Source of the DNA: Bradyrhizobium sp. NAS96.2
GTDB lineage: Bacteria; Pseudomonadota; Alphaproteobacteria; Rhizobiales; Xanthobacteraceae
Direction: 5' to 3'
Assembly: GCF_001908235.1 (NCBI RefSeq)
Contig: NZ_LGHK01000125.1
Location: forward strand, 1 to 53,350
DNA: 53,350 nucleotides
Each line of letters starts with the position of its first letter. The first letter of the stretch is position 1. Position numbers and translations under genes: made by a program. Of the stretch, positions 8,673-17,325 are shown in pieces. The notes beneath the pieces were generated by a model. The model was not told where the DNA came from. It made no database searches and saw only the letters and a program-made list of their open reading frames with translations.

Positions 8673-10088
8673 TTGACGCGGTATATTTCGACCAGGGGTG
8701 AGGCCCCGGTGCTTGGCTTCTGCGATGTGATGCTGACCGGGCTTGCCCGCGACGGCGGGCTCTACGTGCCCGAGACCTGGCCGCAGCTGTCGCATGAGAC
8801 CATCGCCGGCTTCTTCGGCCGTCCCTATTGGGAGGTCGCGGTCGAGATCGTCAGGCCGTTTGTCGCCGGCGAGATTTCCGATGCCGAGCTCGGCCGCATG
8901 GCCAACGAGGCCTATGCCACGTTCCGCCATCCCGCGGTGGTGCCGCTCGACCAGGCCGGGCCGAACCAGTTCCTGCTCGAACTGTTCCACGGGCCGACGC
9001 TGGCGTTCAAGGACGTCGCGATGCAGCTGATCTCGCGGCTGATGGATCACGTGCTGGCCAAGCGCGCGCAGCGCACCACCATCGTGGTCGCGACCTCGGG
9101 CGATACCGGCGGCGCCGCGGTCGAAGCGTTCGCCAATCTCGACAATGTCGACCTCGTGGTGCTGTTCCCGAACGGGCGCATCTCCGAGGTGCAGCGCCGC
9201 ATGATGACGACGACCGGCGCTTCCAACGTCCACGCGCTCGCGATCGAAGGCACGTTCGACGATTGCCAGGCGTTGGTGAAGGAGATGTTCAACAACCATC
9301 GCTTCCGTGACGCGGTGGCGCTGTCCGGCGTCAACTCGATCAACTGGGCGCGCATCGTGGCGCAGGTGGTCTATTATTTCACCTCGGCGGTGGCGCTCGG
9401 CTCGCCGCAGCGCACGGTGGATTTCACGGTGCCGACCGGCAATTTCGGCGACATCTTCGCCGGCTATGTGGCCAAGCGCATGGGGCTGCCGATCCGCTGG
9501 CTGCGCATCGCCGCCAACGTCAACGACATCCTGCCGCGCACGCTGAAGACCGGCAATTACGAGGTGCGCGAGGTTCACGCCACGGCGTCGCCCTCGATGG
9601 ACATCCAGGTGTCCTCGAATTTCGAGCGGCTGCTGTTCGAGGCGAGCGGCCGCGATGCCGATCAGGTCCGCCGTCTGATGGCCTCGCTGAAGCAGTCCGG
9701 CCGCTTCGTGCTCCCGGATGCGACGCTCGCCGCGGTGCGCCGCGATTTCGACGCCGGCCGCGCCGACGAGACCGAGACGGCGGCGGCGATCCGCGCCGCC
9801 TGGCGCGAGGCCGGCGATCTGGTCGATCCGCACACCGCGGTGGCGCTCGCAGTCGCCGACCGCGACACCTCCGACTCCAAGATCCCGAACATCGTGCTGT
9901 CGACCGCGCATGCGGCCAAATTCCCTGACGCGGTCGAGGCCGCCTGCGGGGTGCGTCCGCAGCTGCCGGCCTGGCTCGGCGGATTGATGACGAAATCCGA
10001 ACACGTGACGGTCATGAACAATGATTCCGCGGAGGTCGAGCGCTTCGTGCTGTCGGTCAGCCGTGCCGCCAAGCAGGGAGTTGCCTGA
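8673..10088 (+). CDS. thrC: Threonine synthase
   Basis: Converts O-phospho-L-homoserine to L-threonine with pyridoxal phosphate (last step of threonine synthesis, cytoplasm). The N-terminus TRYISTRGEAPVLGF and DGGLYVPE are typical; HGPTLAFKDVAMQ carries the PLP lysine at residue 113; TSGDTGGAA is the phosphate-binding loop; VPTGNFGDIFAGYVAKRMGLP and NDILPR are further signatures. 471 residues, the normal length of this longer threonine synthase class. I prefer the TTG at 8673 because GGAGGG at 8663-8668 sits right before it; the TTG at 8661 would put this site inside the gene. The stop overlaps the ATG of the next gene (TGATG), so translation is probably coupled. Confidence 0.95.
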   Translation: MTRYISTRGEAPVLGFCDVMLTGLARDGGLYVPETWPQLSHETIAGFFGRPYWEVAVEIVRPFVAGEISDAELGRMANEAYATFRHPAVVPLDQAGPNQFLLELFHGPTLAFKDVAMQLISRLMDHVLAKRAQRTTIVVATSGDTGGAAVEAFANLDNVDLVVLFPNGRISEVQRRMMTTTGASNVHALAIEGTFDDCQALVKEMFNNHRFRDAVALSGVNSINWARIVAQVVYYFTSAVALGSPQRTVDFTVPTGNFGDIFAGYVAKRMGLPIRWLRIAANVNDILPRTLKTGNYEVREVHATASPSMDIQVSSNFERLLFEASGRDADQVRRLMASLKQSGRFVLPDATLAAVRRDFDAGRADETETAAAIRAAWREAGDLVDPHTAVALAVADRDTSDSKIPNIVLSTAHAAKFPDAVEAACGVRPQLPAWLGGLMTKSEHVTVMNNDSAEVERFVLSVSRAAKQGVA

Positions 10089-11377
10089 TGAGCGTTGAAA
10101 TCACCAAGCTGCCGAGCGGCCTGACCGTCGTCACCGACACCATGCCGCATCTGGAAACCGCAGCGCTCGGGGTCTGGGCCGGGGTCGGCGGGCGCGATGA
10201 GAAGCCGAACGAGCACGGCATCTCGCATCTGCTGGAACACATGGCGTTCAAGGGCACCGCGCGGCGCTCCTCGCGCGAGATCGTCGAGGAGATCGAGGCG
10301 GTCGGCGGCGACCTCAATGCCGGCACCTCGACCGAGACCACGGCCTATTATGCACGGGTGATGAAGGCCGACGTGCCGCTGGCGCTCGACGTGCTCTCCG
10401 ACATTCTCGCCAATCCGTCCTTCGTGCCGGACGAGCTCGAGCGCGAGAAGAGCGTGATCGTGCAGGAGATCGGCGCGGCACAGGATACGCCCGACGACGT
10501 CGTGTTCGAGCATCTCAACGAGCTCTGCTATCCGGACCAGCCGATGGGGCGTTCGCTGCTCGGCACCGCCAAGACGCTGAAGGCCTTCAATCGCGACACG
10601 CTGCGCGGCTATCTCTCGACGCATTACCGTGCCCCGGACATGGTGGTCGCCGCCGCCGGCGCCGTCGATCACAAGCGGGTCGTCGAGGACGTCGCACAGA
10701 AATTCGCGAGCTTCGACGCCACGCCGGCGCCGAAGCCGCAGCCGGCGATGTTCGGCAAGGGCGGCTCGAAGGTGGTGCATCGCGATCTCGAGCAGGCGCA
10801 TCTGACGCTGGCGCTCGAAGGCGTGCCGCAGACCGACCTGTCGCTGTTCTCGCTGCAGGTCTTCACCAACACGCTCGGCGGCGGGATGTCGTCGCGGCTG
10901 TTCCAGGAGGTGCGCGAGAAGCGCGGGCTGTGCTACTCGATCTACACCTTCCACGCCCCCTACACCGACACCGGCTTCTTCGGCCTCTACACCGGGACCG
11001 ATCCGGCCGACGCGCCGGAGATGATGGAAGTCATCGTCGACGTCATCAATGACGCCGTGGAGACCCTGACCGAGGCCGAGGTCGCGCGTGCCAAGGCGCA
11101 GATGAAGGCCGGGCTGTTGATGGCGCTGGAAAGCTGTTCATCCCGGGCCGAACAGCTGGCACGCCATGTGCTAGCCTATGGCCGGCCGCAGACGGTGGAA
11201 GAGCTGGTGGCGCGGATCGATGCGGTCAGCGTCGAATCGAGCCGCAACGCCGCCCGCGCGCTGCTGTCGCGCAGCCGGCCCGCCGTTGTTGCCCTCGGCA
11301 GCGGAAGGGGTCTGGACAGGGCGGTGTCTTTTGCGGAAGGATTGACGAAGTCGAAGGCAAAGACGCTGCTGCACTAG
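10088..11377 (+). CDS. M16 family zinc metallopeptidase (processing peptidase-like)
   Basis: A 429-residue soluble peptidase. The inverted zinc motif HxxEH is present as H47-L-L-E50-H51 in HGISHLLEHMAFKGT, with the downstream Glu ligand in ELEREKSVIVQEI. The C-terminal half has FQEVREKRGLCYSIYTFH and the R/Y pair typical of the pitrilysin/mitochondrial-processing-peptidase-beta group. In alphaproteobacteria this protein is commonly encoded directly after thrC, as here; the one-base overlap indicates co-translation. No signal peptide, so cytoplasmic. Physiological substrates are not known to me. Confidence 0.92.
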   Translation: MSVEITKLPSGLTVVTDTMPHLETAALGVWAGVGGRDEKPNEHGISHLLEHMAFKGTARRSSREIVEEIEAVGGDLNAGTSTETTAYYARVMKADVPLALDVLSDILANPSFVPDELEREKSVIVQEIGAAQDTPDDVVFEHLNELCYPDQPMGRSLLGTAKTLKAFNRDTLRGYLSTHYRAPDMVVAAAGAVDHKRVVEDVAQKFASFDATPAPKPQPAMFGKGGSKVVHRDLEQAHLTLALEGVPQTDLSLFSLQVFTNTLGGGMSSRLFQEVREKRGLCYSIYTFHAPYTDTGFFGLYTGTDPADAPEMMEVIVDVINDAVETLTEAEVARAKAQMKAGLLMALESCSSRAEQLARHVLAYGRPQTVEELVARIDAVSVESSRNAARALLSRSRPAVVALGSGRGLDRAVSFAEGLTKSKAKTLLH

Positions 11378-11383
11378 AAGTTA

Positions 11384-11538
11384 CCTCTCCCCGCCTGCGG
11401 GGAGAGGTCGGATTGCGCAGCAATCCGGGTGAGGGGGTACAGGTCCCGACAATCGGCTCGCTTGTGGAAGCAGCCCCTCACCCCGACGCTCGAAGAGCGA
11501 GCTTTGCTCGTCTCGGCCCGGCAAAGGCGGGGCGAGGG
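11384..11538. repeat. Palindromic dispersed repeat, family B copy 2
   Basis: Starts with CCTCTCCCCGCCTGCGGGG and GAGAGGTCGGATTGC/GCAATCCGGGTGAGGGGG, then a looser inverted counterpart CCCCTCACCCC...GGCGGGGCGAGGGAG. It covers the gap between the peptidase and the following acetyltransferase. Confidence 0.7.
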
Positions 11539-11563
11539 AGCAATAGGCGGGGAGTGTTGGGCC

Positions 11564-12151
11564 ATGGCCCTGTTTCGTTTGCCGTCTGGTGGACCCGCTG
11601 CACTGATGCCGCGCGGTCACGGGCTGTTGCTGCGTGCGCCGCAAATGTCGGATTTCCCGCAATGGGCGCAATTGCGCGAGTTCAGCCGCGCCTATCTCAC
11701 GCCTTGGGAGCCGATCTGGCCCTCCGACGACCTGACCCGCGCCGGATTCCGCCGCAGACTGCGCCGCTACAGCGAGGATATCGCCGCCGACCGCTCCTAT
11801 CCGTTCATCATCTTCCGCGAATCGGACGGGGTGATGATCGGCGGGATCACGCTCGCCAATGTCCGCCGCGGCATCGTGCAGGCCGGCACGATCGGCTATT
11901 GGGTCGGCCTGCCGCATGCCCATCGCGGCTACATGACGACGGCGCTGCGGGTGCTGCTGCCCTCGCTGTTCGGCGAGCTCAATCTGCATCGCATCGAGGC
12001 GGCCTGCATCCCCTCCAATGCGTCGTCGATCCGCGTGCTGGAGAAGTGCGGCTTCACCCGCGAGGGCCTGGCGCGGCGCTATCTCTGCATCAACGGGATC
12101 TGGCAGGACCATCTGCTGTTCGGCCTGTTGCACGAGGATTTCCGCGGCTGA
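11564..12151 (+). CDS. RimJ/RimL-type GNAT acetyltransferase
   Basis: A 195-residue protein of the ribosomal-protein N-acetyltransferase type: GHGLLLRAPQMSDFPQWAQLRE at the start, PFIIFRESDGVMIGGITLAN, TIGYWVGLPHAHRGYMTTAL with the acetyl-CoA pyrophosphate loop, and NLHRIEAACIPSNASSIRVLEKCGF at the end. The family acetylates N-terminal alpha-amino groups of proteins; the target here is unknown. The ATG at 11564 follows GGCGGGGAG. It may be read through from the peptidase gene, but the intervening palindrome may attenuate this. I have not assigned rimJ because the paralogue cannot be resolved. Confidence 0.87.
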   Translation: MALFRLPSGGPAALMPRGHGLLLRAPQMSDFPQWAQLREFSRAYLTPWEPIWPSDDLTRAGFRRRLRRYSEDIAADRSYPFIIFRESDGVMIGGITLANVRRGIVQAGTIGYWVGLPHAHRGYMTTALRVLLPSLFGELNLHRIEAACIPSNASSIRVLEKCGFTREGLARRYLCINGIWQDHLLFGLLHEDFRG

Positions 12152-12301
12152 ATCGTAAGCCTGCTGCCGGCTCATGGCCGGCGCCGCCCGGCGCCTTCCA
12201 GATGCCTTGTTGCATGCCCTTCACATGCCTTGGGTTCGCCGCCATTGGCTTGCTATAACGCCCGCGAAACGGGAACTCGGTTTGGAGATTTGAGGATACT
12301 G

Positions 12302-12949
12302 ATGGGTGACAGGGTGATCAGGTTCGCGCTCGCGGCGGCGGTATCGATCGGTCTCGGTGCCACCCTGCTGCCGGAGGCCAGCTCGGCGCAGTCGCTGAGC
12401 GACCGCTTCAAGAGCCTGTTCGGCGGCGAATCGTCGGATTCGAAGCCGGCGACACCAGCGGCGCCGCAGCAGCTGAACGACGCCGACGCCGAGCTGACCT
12501 GCCCGCCGGTGCAGATCCGCTCCGGGGCGTCGACCTATTCGGTGGCCGCGAACGGCAAGGAGGCGGTCGGCAACGACGTCAAGTTCCTGGCCTCGATCAC
12601 GCGCACGGCGCGGCAGTGCAACCTGAATGGCGGCGTGATCACCGCCAAGATCGGGATCCAGGGGCGGATCATCGTCGGTCCCCAGGGCGCCCCGCCGACC
12701 ATTCAGGTGCCGCTGCGCGTCGCCGTGGTGCTGGGCGGCGTCGGCGAGAAGACCATCGCGACCAAGGCCTACACGACCACGGTGCAGATGGACGATAGCG
12801 GCAGCGTGCCGTTCAGCCTGGTCGCCGAGGATGTCGTCTATCCGGCCCCGTCGCCGGCCGACAACGACAATTACATCTTCTATATCGGCTTCGACCCGCA
12901 GGCCCTGAAGCCGGAACCGAAGCCGCGCGCGCCGCACAAGAAGAAGTAG
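12302..12949 (+). CDS. Conserved secreted protein of unknown function
   Basis: A 215-residue protein with a signal peptide (about residues 6-30, ending SSAQS); no lipobox Cys, so likely a free periplasmic protein. The mature part has two conserved-looking Cys (LTCPPVQIR and RQCNLNGG) that could form a disulfide, beta-rich segments (KIGIQGRIIVGPQG, VPLRVAVVLGGVGEKT), DNDNYIFYIGFDP, and a Lys/Pro-rich basic C-terminus. I do not recognise the domain. GAGGAT lies before the ATG. It is followed by a dispersed repeat and a bidirectional terminator. Confidence 0.72.
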   Translation: MGDRVIRFALAAAVSIGLGATLLPEASSAQSLSDRFKSLFGGESSDSKPATPAAPQQLNDADAELTCPPVQIRSGASTYSVAANGKEAVGNDVKFLASITRTARQCNLNGGVITAKIGIQGRIIVGPQGAPPTIQVPLRVAVVLGGVGEKTIATKAYTTTVQMDDSGSVPFSLVAEDVVYPAPSPADNDNYIFYIGFDPQALKPEPKPRAPHKKK

Positions 12950-12953
12950 CGCC

Positions 12954-13003
12954 AGAGCGTTTTCAAGCGAACCGGGTGCCGGTTCGCATGGAGAAGACGT
13001 GTC
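12954..13003. repeat. Dispersed repeat, family E, partial copy
   Basis: Carries AGAGCGTTTTCAAGCGAACC and CCGGTTCGCATGGAGAAGACG followed by a GTCAA end. The fuller copy, in the opposite orientation, is at about 31331-31438. It lies just after a stop codon, a common place for such elements. Confidence 0.6.
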
Positions 13004-13043
13004 AAGAAAGCGCCCCGCGCGGCGCGGACAGATTTGGACAAAG

Positions 13044-13081
13044 AAAAAGGCCGGCGCGATGATCTCGCGCCGGCCTTTTTT
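13044..13081. terminator. Bidirectional intrinsic terminator
   Basis: Perfect 11-bp stem GGCCGGCGCGA/TCGCGCCGGCC with a 5-base loop, flanked by five A on the left and six T on the right, so it can act on both strands. It ends the atp operon (minus) and the secreted-protein gene at 12302 (plus). Confidence 0.88.
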
Positions 13082-13100
13082 GGAAGCAGTTGTGATCGCG

Positions 13101-13586
13101 TCAGTTCAGCTTGGAGCGGACTTCGGCGATGCCCTTGCCGACGAGGTCGTCGGCAACCGAGCCCTTGACCGACTGCGACAGGATGGTCGAGGCGGCGGTC
13201 ACGGCGGCGTTGGCCGCGGCGGCGCGGACATCGGCCACGGCCTGGGCCTCGGCCTGGGCGATCTTGCTCTCGGCGGTCTTGGTCCGCCGGGCGACAAAAT
13301 CTTCCATCTTGGTCTTGGCTTCAGCCGCGATCCGCTCGGCTTCGGCCTTGGCGTTGGAGATGATGTCCTGGGCCTCGCGCTCCGCGCTGGCGCGGCGCGC
13401 CTTGTACTCGCCGAGCAGCTTGTTGGCCTCGTCCTTCAGGCGGCGGGCGTCCTCCAGCTCGGCCTTGATGCGCTCGGCACGATGATCGAGCGCCGTCAGC
13501 AGGGTGCGATGGACGCCGAGGTAGCCGAACACGACCAGCAGAATGACGAAGGCGATCGCAACCCAGGTTTCCGGTTCGTAAAACAT
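13101..13586 (-). CDS. atpF: F0F1 ATP synthase subunit b
   Basis: A 161-residue peripheral-stalk protein. One N-terminal membrane helix (WVAIAFVILLVVFGYLG, about residues 8-24) anchors a long charged coiled coil (residues about 30-150) linking F0 to F1. It holds the F1 stator against rotation. Its start lies 3 bases after the stop of the preceding b' gene, and it is last in atpI-B-E-F'-F, followed by a strong terminator. The F1 genes are not in the window, as expected when the F0 and F1 operons are separated in this group. Confidence 0.93.
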   Translation of the reverse strand: MFYEPETWVAIAFVILLVVFGYLGVHRTLLTALDHRAERIKAELEDARRLKDEANKLLGEYKARRASAEREAQDIISNAKAEAERIAAEAKTKMEDFVARRTKTAESKIAQAEAQAVADVRAAAANAAVTAASTILSQSVKGSVADDLVGKGIAEVRSKLN

Positions 13587-13589
13587 CGT

Positions 13590-14156
13590 CTATCCCTTCA
13601 GCGACGCGTCGACGGCGCTGTTGACCGCATTCGCGTCCGGCGTGACGCCGGCGAGTTGCTGGACGATGGCGCCGGCCGCATCCGCCGCGATGCCGCGGAC
13701 GTTGCTCATGGCGTTGGTCCTCGTCGTTGCGATCTGCTTCTCGGCGTCGGCGAGCTTGGCCGCCAGTTTCTCTTCCAGCGCCTTGCGCTCGGCTTCCGAG
13801 GCCGCGTTCAGCTTCTCGCGGGTCTCGTTGCCGATCGCCTGCGCGTTGGCGCGCGCATTCGCCAGCTCGGTCTCATAGGCCTTCAGCGCCGCGTCGGACT
13901 CGTCCTTCAGCTTCTGCGCCTCGGCCAGATCGCCCTCGATCTTGTTCTGACGTGCATCGATCGTCCCGCCGACGCGCGGCAGTGCGATACGCGACACGAT
14001 CAGGTAGAGCGCGACAAATGCAATCGCCAGCGACACCAGCTGCGAGGCGTAGTTGGACGAATCGAACGGCGGAAAGGCTCCGCCGTGATGTCCGCCTTCG
14101 GCCTCGGTGTGGGCGCCGGCATTCTGGCCTTTTGCCTCGCCATGACTCTCAGCCAC
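13590..14156 (-). CDS. F0F1 ATP synthase subunit b'
   Basis: A 188-residue second b-type stalk subunit. A His/Gly-rich soluble N-terminus (about 30 residues) precedes one membrane helix (QLVSLAIAFVALYLIVSRIALP, about residues 39-60), then a charged coiled coil (DARQNKIEGDLAEAQKLKDESDAAL and onward). Paired b/b' genes are found in photosynthetic bacteria and many alphaproteobacteria, where they form a heterodimeric stalk. It is sometimes named atpG or atpF2, so I leave the symbol empty. Located between the c and b subunit genes. Confidence 0.92.
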   Translation of the reverse strand: MAESHGEAKGQNAGAHTEAEGGHHGGAFPPFDSSNYASQLVSLAIAFVALYLIVSRIALPRVGGTIDARQNKIEGDLAEAQKLKDESDAALKAYETELANARANAQAIGNETREKLNAASEAERKALEEKLAAKLADAEKQIATTRTNAMSNVRGIAADAAGAIVQQLAGVTPDANAVNSAVDASLKG

Positions 14157-14226
14157 GGTGTTCTCCTGTTGCTGTCATGCGCGCCGCCCTTGGAACGATC
14201 CTCGGGCGGCGCGAAGGAAGTGCCGC

Positions 14227-14457
14227 TCAGAGCGGAACGAACAGCAGAAGCAGCGCGATCAGCAGCGAGAAGATGCCGAGCGCTTCGGTCACGGCGAAGC
14301 CGAAGATCAGGTTGCCGAACTGGCCCTGAGCGGCCGAGGGGTTACGCACCGCAGCGGCGAGGTAGTTGCCGAAGATGATGCCCACGCCGACGCCCGCACC
14401 GCCCATGCCGATGCACGCGATGCCCGCGCCGATAAGTTTTGCTGCTGCCGGTTCCAT
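14227..14457 (-). CDS. atpE: F0F1 ATP synthase subunit c
   Basis: A 76-residue hairpin of two membrane helices. The first has the Gly-rich packing run (GMGGAGVGVGIIFG, residues 18-30); the polar loop is RNPSAAQGQ; the second helix carries the proton-binding carboxylate Glu58 in FAVTEALGIF. It forms the rotor ring that moves as protons cross. A ribosome site (AAGGAGC, reading on the minus strand) stands just before the ATG. The size and Glu (not Asp) fit alphaproteobacterial c subunits. Confidence 0.95.
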   Translation of the reverse strand: MEPAAAKLIGAGIACIGMGGAGVGVGIIFGNYLAAAVRNPSAAQGQFGNLIFGFAVTEALGIFSLLIALLLLFVPL

Positions 14458-14512
14458 TTGTAGCTCCTTGAGAAAGATAGACAGATTGGTGGGTGGAGAT
14501 TCCCCGGACCGC

Positions 14513-15262
14513 TTAGTGTCCCGGATGAATGGCGTCGTTGAGGTAGATGCAGGTCAGGATCGCGAACACGTAGGCCTGCAGGAACGCGACCAGCAGTTCG
14601 AGGGCGTACAGCGCAATCGTGAGCGCCAGCGGCAGCACGCCGCCGACCCAGCCGAGCGCGCCCAGCGAGAAGCCGAGCATCGCGACGAAGCCCGCGAACA
14701 CCTTGAGCGCGATGTGGCCGGCCAGCATGTTGGCGAACAGACGAACGCTGTGCGAGACCGGCCGCAGGAAGAACGACAGGACCTCGATGAACATGACCAG
14801 CGGCAGGATGTAGATCGGAACGCCGGAGGGGACGAAGATCTTGAAGAATTTCAGACCGTTCTTGTAGAGGCCGTAGAACAGGACGGTGAAGAACACCAGC
14901 AGCGCAAGGGCTGCGGTCACGATCAGGTGGCTCGAGATCGTGAAGGTGTAGGGGATGACACCGACGAGGTTCGAGACGCAGAGGAACATGAAGATCGAGA
15001 AGATCAGCGGGAAGAACTTCATGCCTTCCGAGCCGGCCGTGCTGCGAATCGTGGTGGCGACGAACTCGTAGGAGATCTCGGCGACCGATTGCAGCCGTCC
15101 GGGAACCAGGTCCCGGCCGCTCGCCAGCATCAGCAGCGCGATCAAGAGCACCGCGATGAACATGTAGAGCGACGAATTGGTGAAGGCGATCGTGTGATTG
15201 CCGATGTGGCCGAGCGTGAAGAGGGGCTCGATATTGAACTGGTGGATCGGGTCGATTTTCAT
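14513..15262 (-). CDS. atpB: F0F1 ATP synthase subunit a
   Basis: A 249-residue integral membrane protein with about five or six helices forming the proton half-channels beside the c ring. The helix with the essential Arg is seen in SHSVRLFANMLAGHIALK, and the last helices carry LELLVAFLQAYVFAILTCIYLNDA. I chose the ATG at 15262 (start MKIDPIHQFNIEPLF), the usual N-terminus of this protein in the group, over an upstream in-frame ATG at 15289 that adds nine unusual residues. Second gene of the F0 operon. Confidence 0.95.
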   Translation of the reverse strand: MKIDPIHQFNIEPLFTLGHIGNHTIAFTNSSLYMFIAVLLIALLMLASGRDLVPGRLQSVAEISYEFVATTIRSTAGSEGMKFFPLIFSIFMFLCVSNLVGVIPYTFTISSHLIVTAALALLVFFTVLFYGLYKNGLKFFKIFVPSGVPIYILPLVMFIEVLSFFLRPVSHSVRLFANMLAGHIALKVFAGFVAMLGFSLGALGWVGGVLPLALTIALYALELLVAFLQAYVFAILTCIYLNDAIHPGH

Positions 15263-15334
15263 CCGCGCGGCTCTTGGTCCACCGGCCATCGTGCCGGTAA
15301 TCGAATTTCAAATGTCGTGACTTCCCGCCAGCGC

Positions 15335-15706
15335 TCAGCGCTTGCCCGAGGCCACGCCTGCGGACCTCACCACGTTGACCACGCCGGCGACGAAGCCGAG
15401 CAGCGTTAACACGATGAAGCCGAATGGCGACGTCGACAGCAAACGGTCGAACCCCCAGCCAATCGCCGCTCCGACGGCAACGCCCGCGATCAGCTCCGAG
15501 GAAAGACGAAAACCGAGCGCCATCGCCGAAGCTCTGGCGGCCCTGTCCCCGCTTTCAGTACCGGATTGATCAGTCTTGCTCCTGCGGCTGTCGCGAATTT
15601 CTGACAACCGATGATCGAGACTTCCGAGCCTTGCGGAAAGCGCAGCTTCGTCAGGAGGCGATTGATCGCGACTTCCATCTGCGCCGTGGTTGGTGTTCTC
15701 AGCCAT
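15335..15706 (-). CDS. atpI: ATP synthase-associated protein AtpI
   Basis: A 123-residue protein with a hydrophilic, charged N-terminal half and two C-terminal membrane helices (SSELIAGVAVGAAIGWGFDRL and FIVLTLLGFVAGVVNVVR). AtpI is an assembly factor thought to help build the c ring and import Mg2+. It is the first gene of the operon, 72 bases ahead of atpB, with a promoter candidate about 67 bases upstream. The soluble N-terminus is longer than in enteric AtpI, as is common in alphaproteobacteria. Confidence 0.88.
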   Translation of the reverse strand: MAENTNHGADGSRDQSPPDEAALSARLGSLDHRLSEIRDSRRSKTDQSGTESGDRAARASAMALGFRLSSELIAGVAVGAAIGWGFDRLLSTSPFGFIVLTLLGFVAGVVNVVRSAGVASGKR

Positions 15707-15772
15707 GCTGCAAACACTAACCGATGCCGCGGATGATGGAAATTGCGCCCGTCCCCGTCAAAAGCCGCGCGG

Positions 15773-15801
15773 ACCATACTTACCGCGTCTAATCAAGTCA
15801 A
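15773..15801 (-). promoter_or_regulatory. Candidate sigma-70 promoter of the F0 ATP synthase operon
   Basis: On the minus strand: -35 TTGACT (15801-15796), a 17-base spacer, then -10 TATGGT (15778-15773). This gives a leader of about 60 bases before the atpI ATG. The elements are close to consensus and the surrounding region is AT-richer than the genes. Seen by eye only. Confidence 0.6.
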
Positions 15802-15981
15802 GATTGCGTCGTAACCAGTTATTGCTTTGATTCTGCTGGATTTATTTGGAGATATTCAAGGTCAGAGTGACGCAGTGATCGCAGTGCAACAGCTTGTATG
15901 CTTTGAAGCGATGTTGCGTGGCTTTTCCCGCTCTGCTGGGATCACCGAAAGTCCTCGCCTCTCGTGCAGTCAAGGTTCCGC

Positions 15982-16605
15982 ATGGCGCGCCAAATCGACT
16001 ACTACTTCTCGCTGCAATCACCCTGGGCCTATATCGGCCACAAGCCCTTCAGTCGGCTCGTAAGCACTTACGATCTCAAGGTAAATTACCGGCCCGTGCT
16101 GCTGGTCGATCTGTTCTCGGAGACCGGCGGGCTGCCGCTCGCCAAGCGCCATCCGGTGCGGCAGCGCTATCGGCTGATCGAGCTGCAGCGCTGGCGCGAC
16201 AAGCGTGGGCTGAATTTTCACCTGCAACCGGCCAACTGGCCGTTCAACGGGCGCCTTGCCGATGGCGTCGTGATCGCGATGCTCGAAGCCGGGCTCGACC
16301 CCGAGCCGTTTCTGCAACGTGCCTATCCGGCAGTCTGGGAGCTTGAGCTCAACCTTGCCGATCCCGCAACGCTGGTGAAGCTCGCCGACGATGCAGGTCT
16401 GCCGGGCCGGCAGCTGGTGGAGCGCTCGGGCAGTGATGCGATCAGCGCGGCCTATGAGCAGAACCGCCAGAATGCATTGGACGCCGGCGTGTTCGGCTCG
16501 CCCGGATATGTGCTCGATGGCGAAGTGTTCTGGGGCCAGGACCGGATCGAATTGCTCGAGGACGCGTTGAAGTCAGGCCGCAAGCCCTATAGCTCTGTGG
16601 TCTAA
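15982..16605 (+). CDS. DsbA-family 2-hydroxychromene-2-carboxylate isomerase-like protein
   Basis: A 207-residue protein of the kappa-class GST/DsbA-fold isomerase family. It starts QIDYYFSLQSPWAYIG, where the Ser replaces the redox Cys of true disulfide oxidoreductases, has an inserted helical domain in the middle, and ends with the family motif GVFGSPGYVLDGEVFWGQDR. Known members isomerise 2-hydroxychromene-2-carboxylate with glutathione in naphthalene breakdown, but most chromosomal copies have no proven substrate. ATG at 15982 with CAAGG upstream; an in-frame GTG at 15964 is less likely. Divergent from the atp operon. Confidence 0.85.
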   Translation: MARQIDYYFSLQSPWAYIGHKPFSRLVSTYDLKVNYRPVLLVDLFSETGGLPLAKRHPVRQRYRLIELQRWRDKRGLNFHLQPANWPFNGRLADGVVIAMLEAGLDPEPFLQRAYPAVWELELNLADPATLVKLADDAGLPGRQLVERSGSDAISAAYEQNRQNALDAGVFGSPGYVLDGEVFWGQDRIELLEDALKSGRKPYSSVV

Positions 16606-16638
16606 GGGGCAGGAATCAGGTTGAGGCGGAGCAAGCCC

Positions 16639-17160
16639 ATGCCCATCGCGATGTCGCCGTCGAAGATGTCGTCCAGGAAATTGTCCATCGCAATTGTTGC
16701 CGTCCTGATCTCGAGCGGTGCGGCATTGGCGCAAGCCGCGCCCGATACCGAGAACGGCCGCTACGCGCTGTCGCCGGCCGGCGATGGCTTCCTGCGGCTC
16801 GACACCCGCACCGGCGCGGTGTCGACCTGCACCAATTCCGCAGGCTGGGCCTGCTACATGGTGCCGGACGAGCGCGCGGCGCTCGATGCCGAGATCGGAC
16901 GCCTGCAGGCCGACAATGACAAATTGAAAGGCGAGCTCGCCGCGCGCGTGCCGTCGGCCAAGACCGACGAGGCGTTGCCGAAATCGGATCAGCTGAAGAA
17001 GCCGGAGCCGAAGGTCGCTGAGGGCGAGCGCAAGATCGAGATCCCGCTGCCGAGCGACCGCGACATGGATCGCATGATGTCGTTCGTCGAGCGCGCCTGG
17101 CGGCGGCTGATCGAGATGGCCAACCGCGTGCAGCGCGACGTCAACGGCGGCAAGATTTGA
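16639..17160 (+). CDS. Secreted coiled-coil protein of unknown function
   Basis: About 173 residues. The hydrophobic segment LSIAIVAVLISSGAALAQA near the N-terminus is a clear signal peptide. The mature part begins with a small domain (NGRYALSPAGDGFLRLDTRTGAVSTC, and a second Cys in WACYMVP), followed by a predicted coiled coil (ERAALDAEIGRLQADNDKLKGEL), a Lys/Pro linker and a basic C-terminal helix. Starts at 16621 (TTG), 16639, 16651 and 16666 are all possible; GCGGAG at 16627 favours 16639. The similar layout occurs in many rhizobial proteins but I know no function for it. Confidence 0.72.
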   Translation: MPIAMSPSKMSSRKLSIAIVAVLISSGAALAQAAPDTENGRYALSPAGDGFLRLDTRTGAVSTCTNSAGWACYMVPDERAALDAEIGRLQADNDKLKGELAARVPSAKTDEALPKSDQLKKPEPKVAEGERKIEIPLPSDRDMDRMMSFVERAWRRLIEMANRVQRDVNGGKI

Positions 17161-17186
17161 TTTTGTACTGGCGCTGTTACCACAGC

Positions 17187-17308
17187 GTCGTCCCGGCGAA
17201 AGCCGGGACCCATACGCCGAGGCTTCTCGATTTCGATGACTCGGAGTTGATGTTTCGCCTAACCAATGAACATCGGTGGTTATGGGTCCCGGCCTTCGCC
17301 GGGACGAC
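17187..17308. repeat. Palindromic dispersed repeat, family A copy 5
   Basis: Arms GTCGTCCCGGCGAAAGCC and GGCCTTCGCCGGGACGAC with TATGGGTCCCGG extension, inverted, about 80 bases apart. It ends 17 bases before the yjbQ start codon, so the gene's ribosome site lies at the edge of the repeat. Confidence 0.83.
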
Positions 17309-17325
17309 GTGCAGAGAAAGCTCAA

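Noticed and set aside
12999..14378. 459-codon plus-strand frame over the ATP synthase genes
   Set aside because: Antisense to atpF, atpF' and atpE, all firmly identified on the minus strand.
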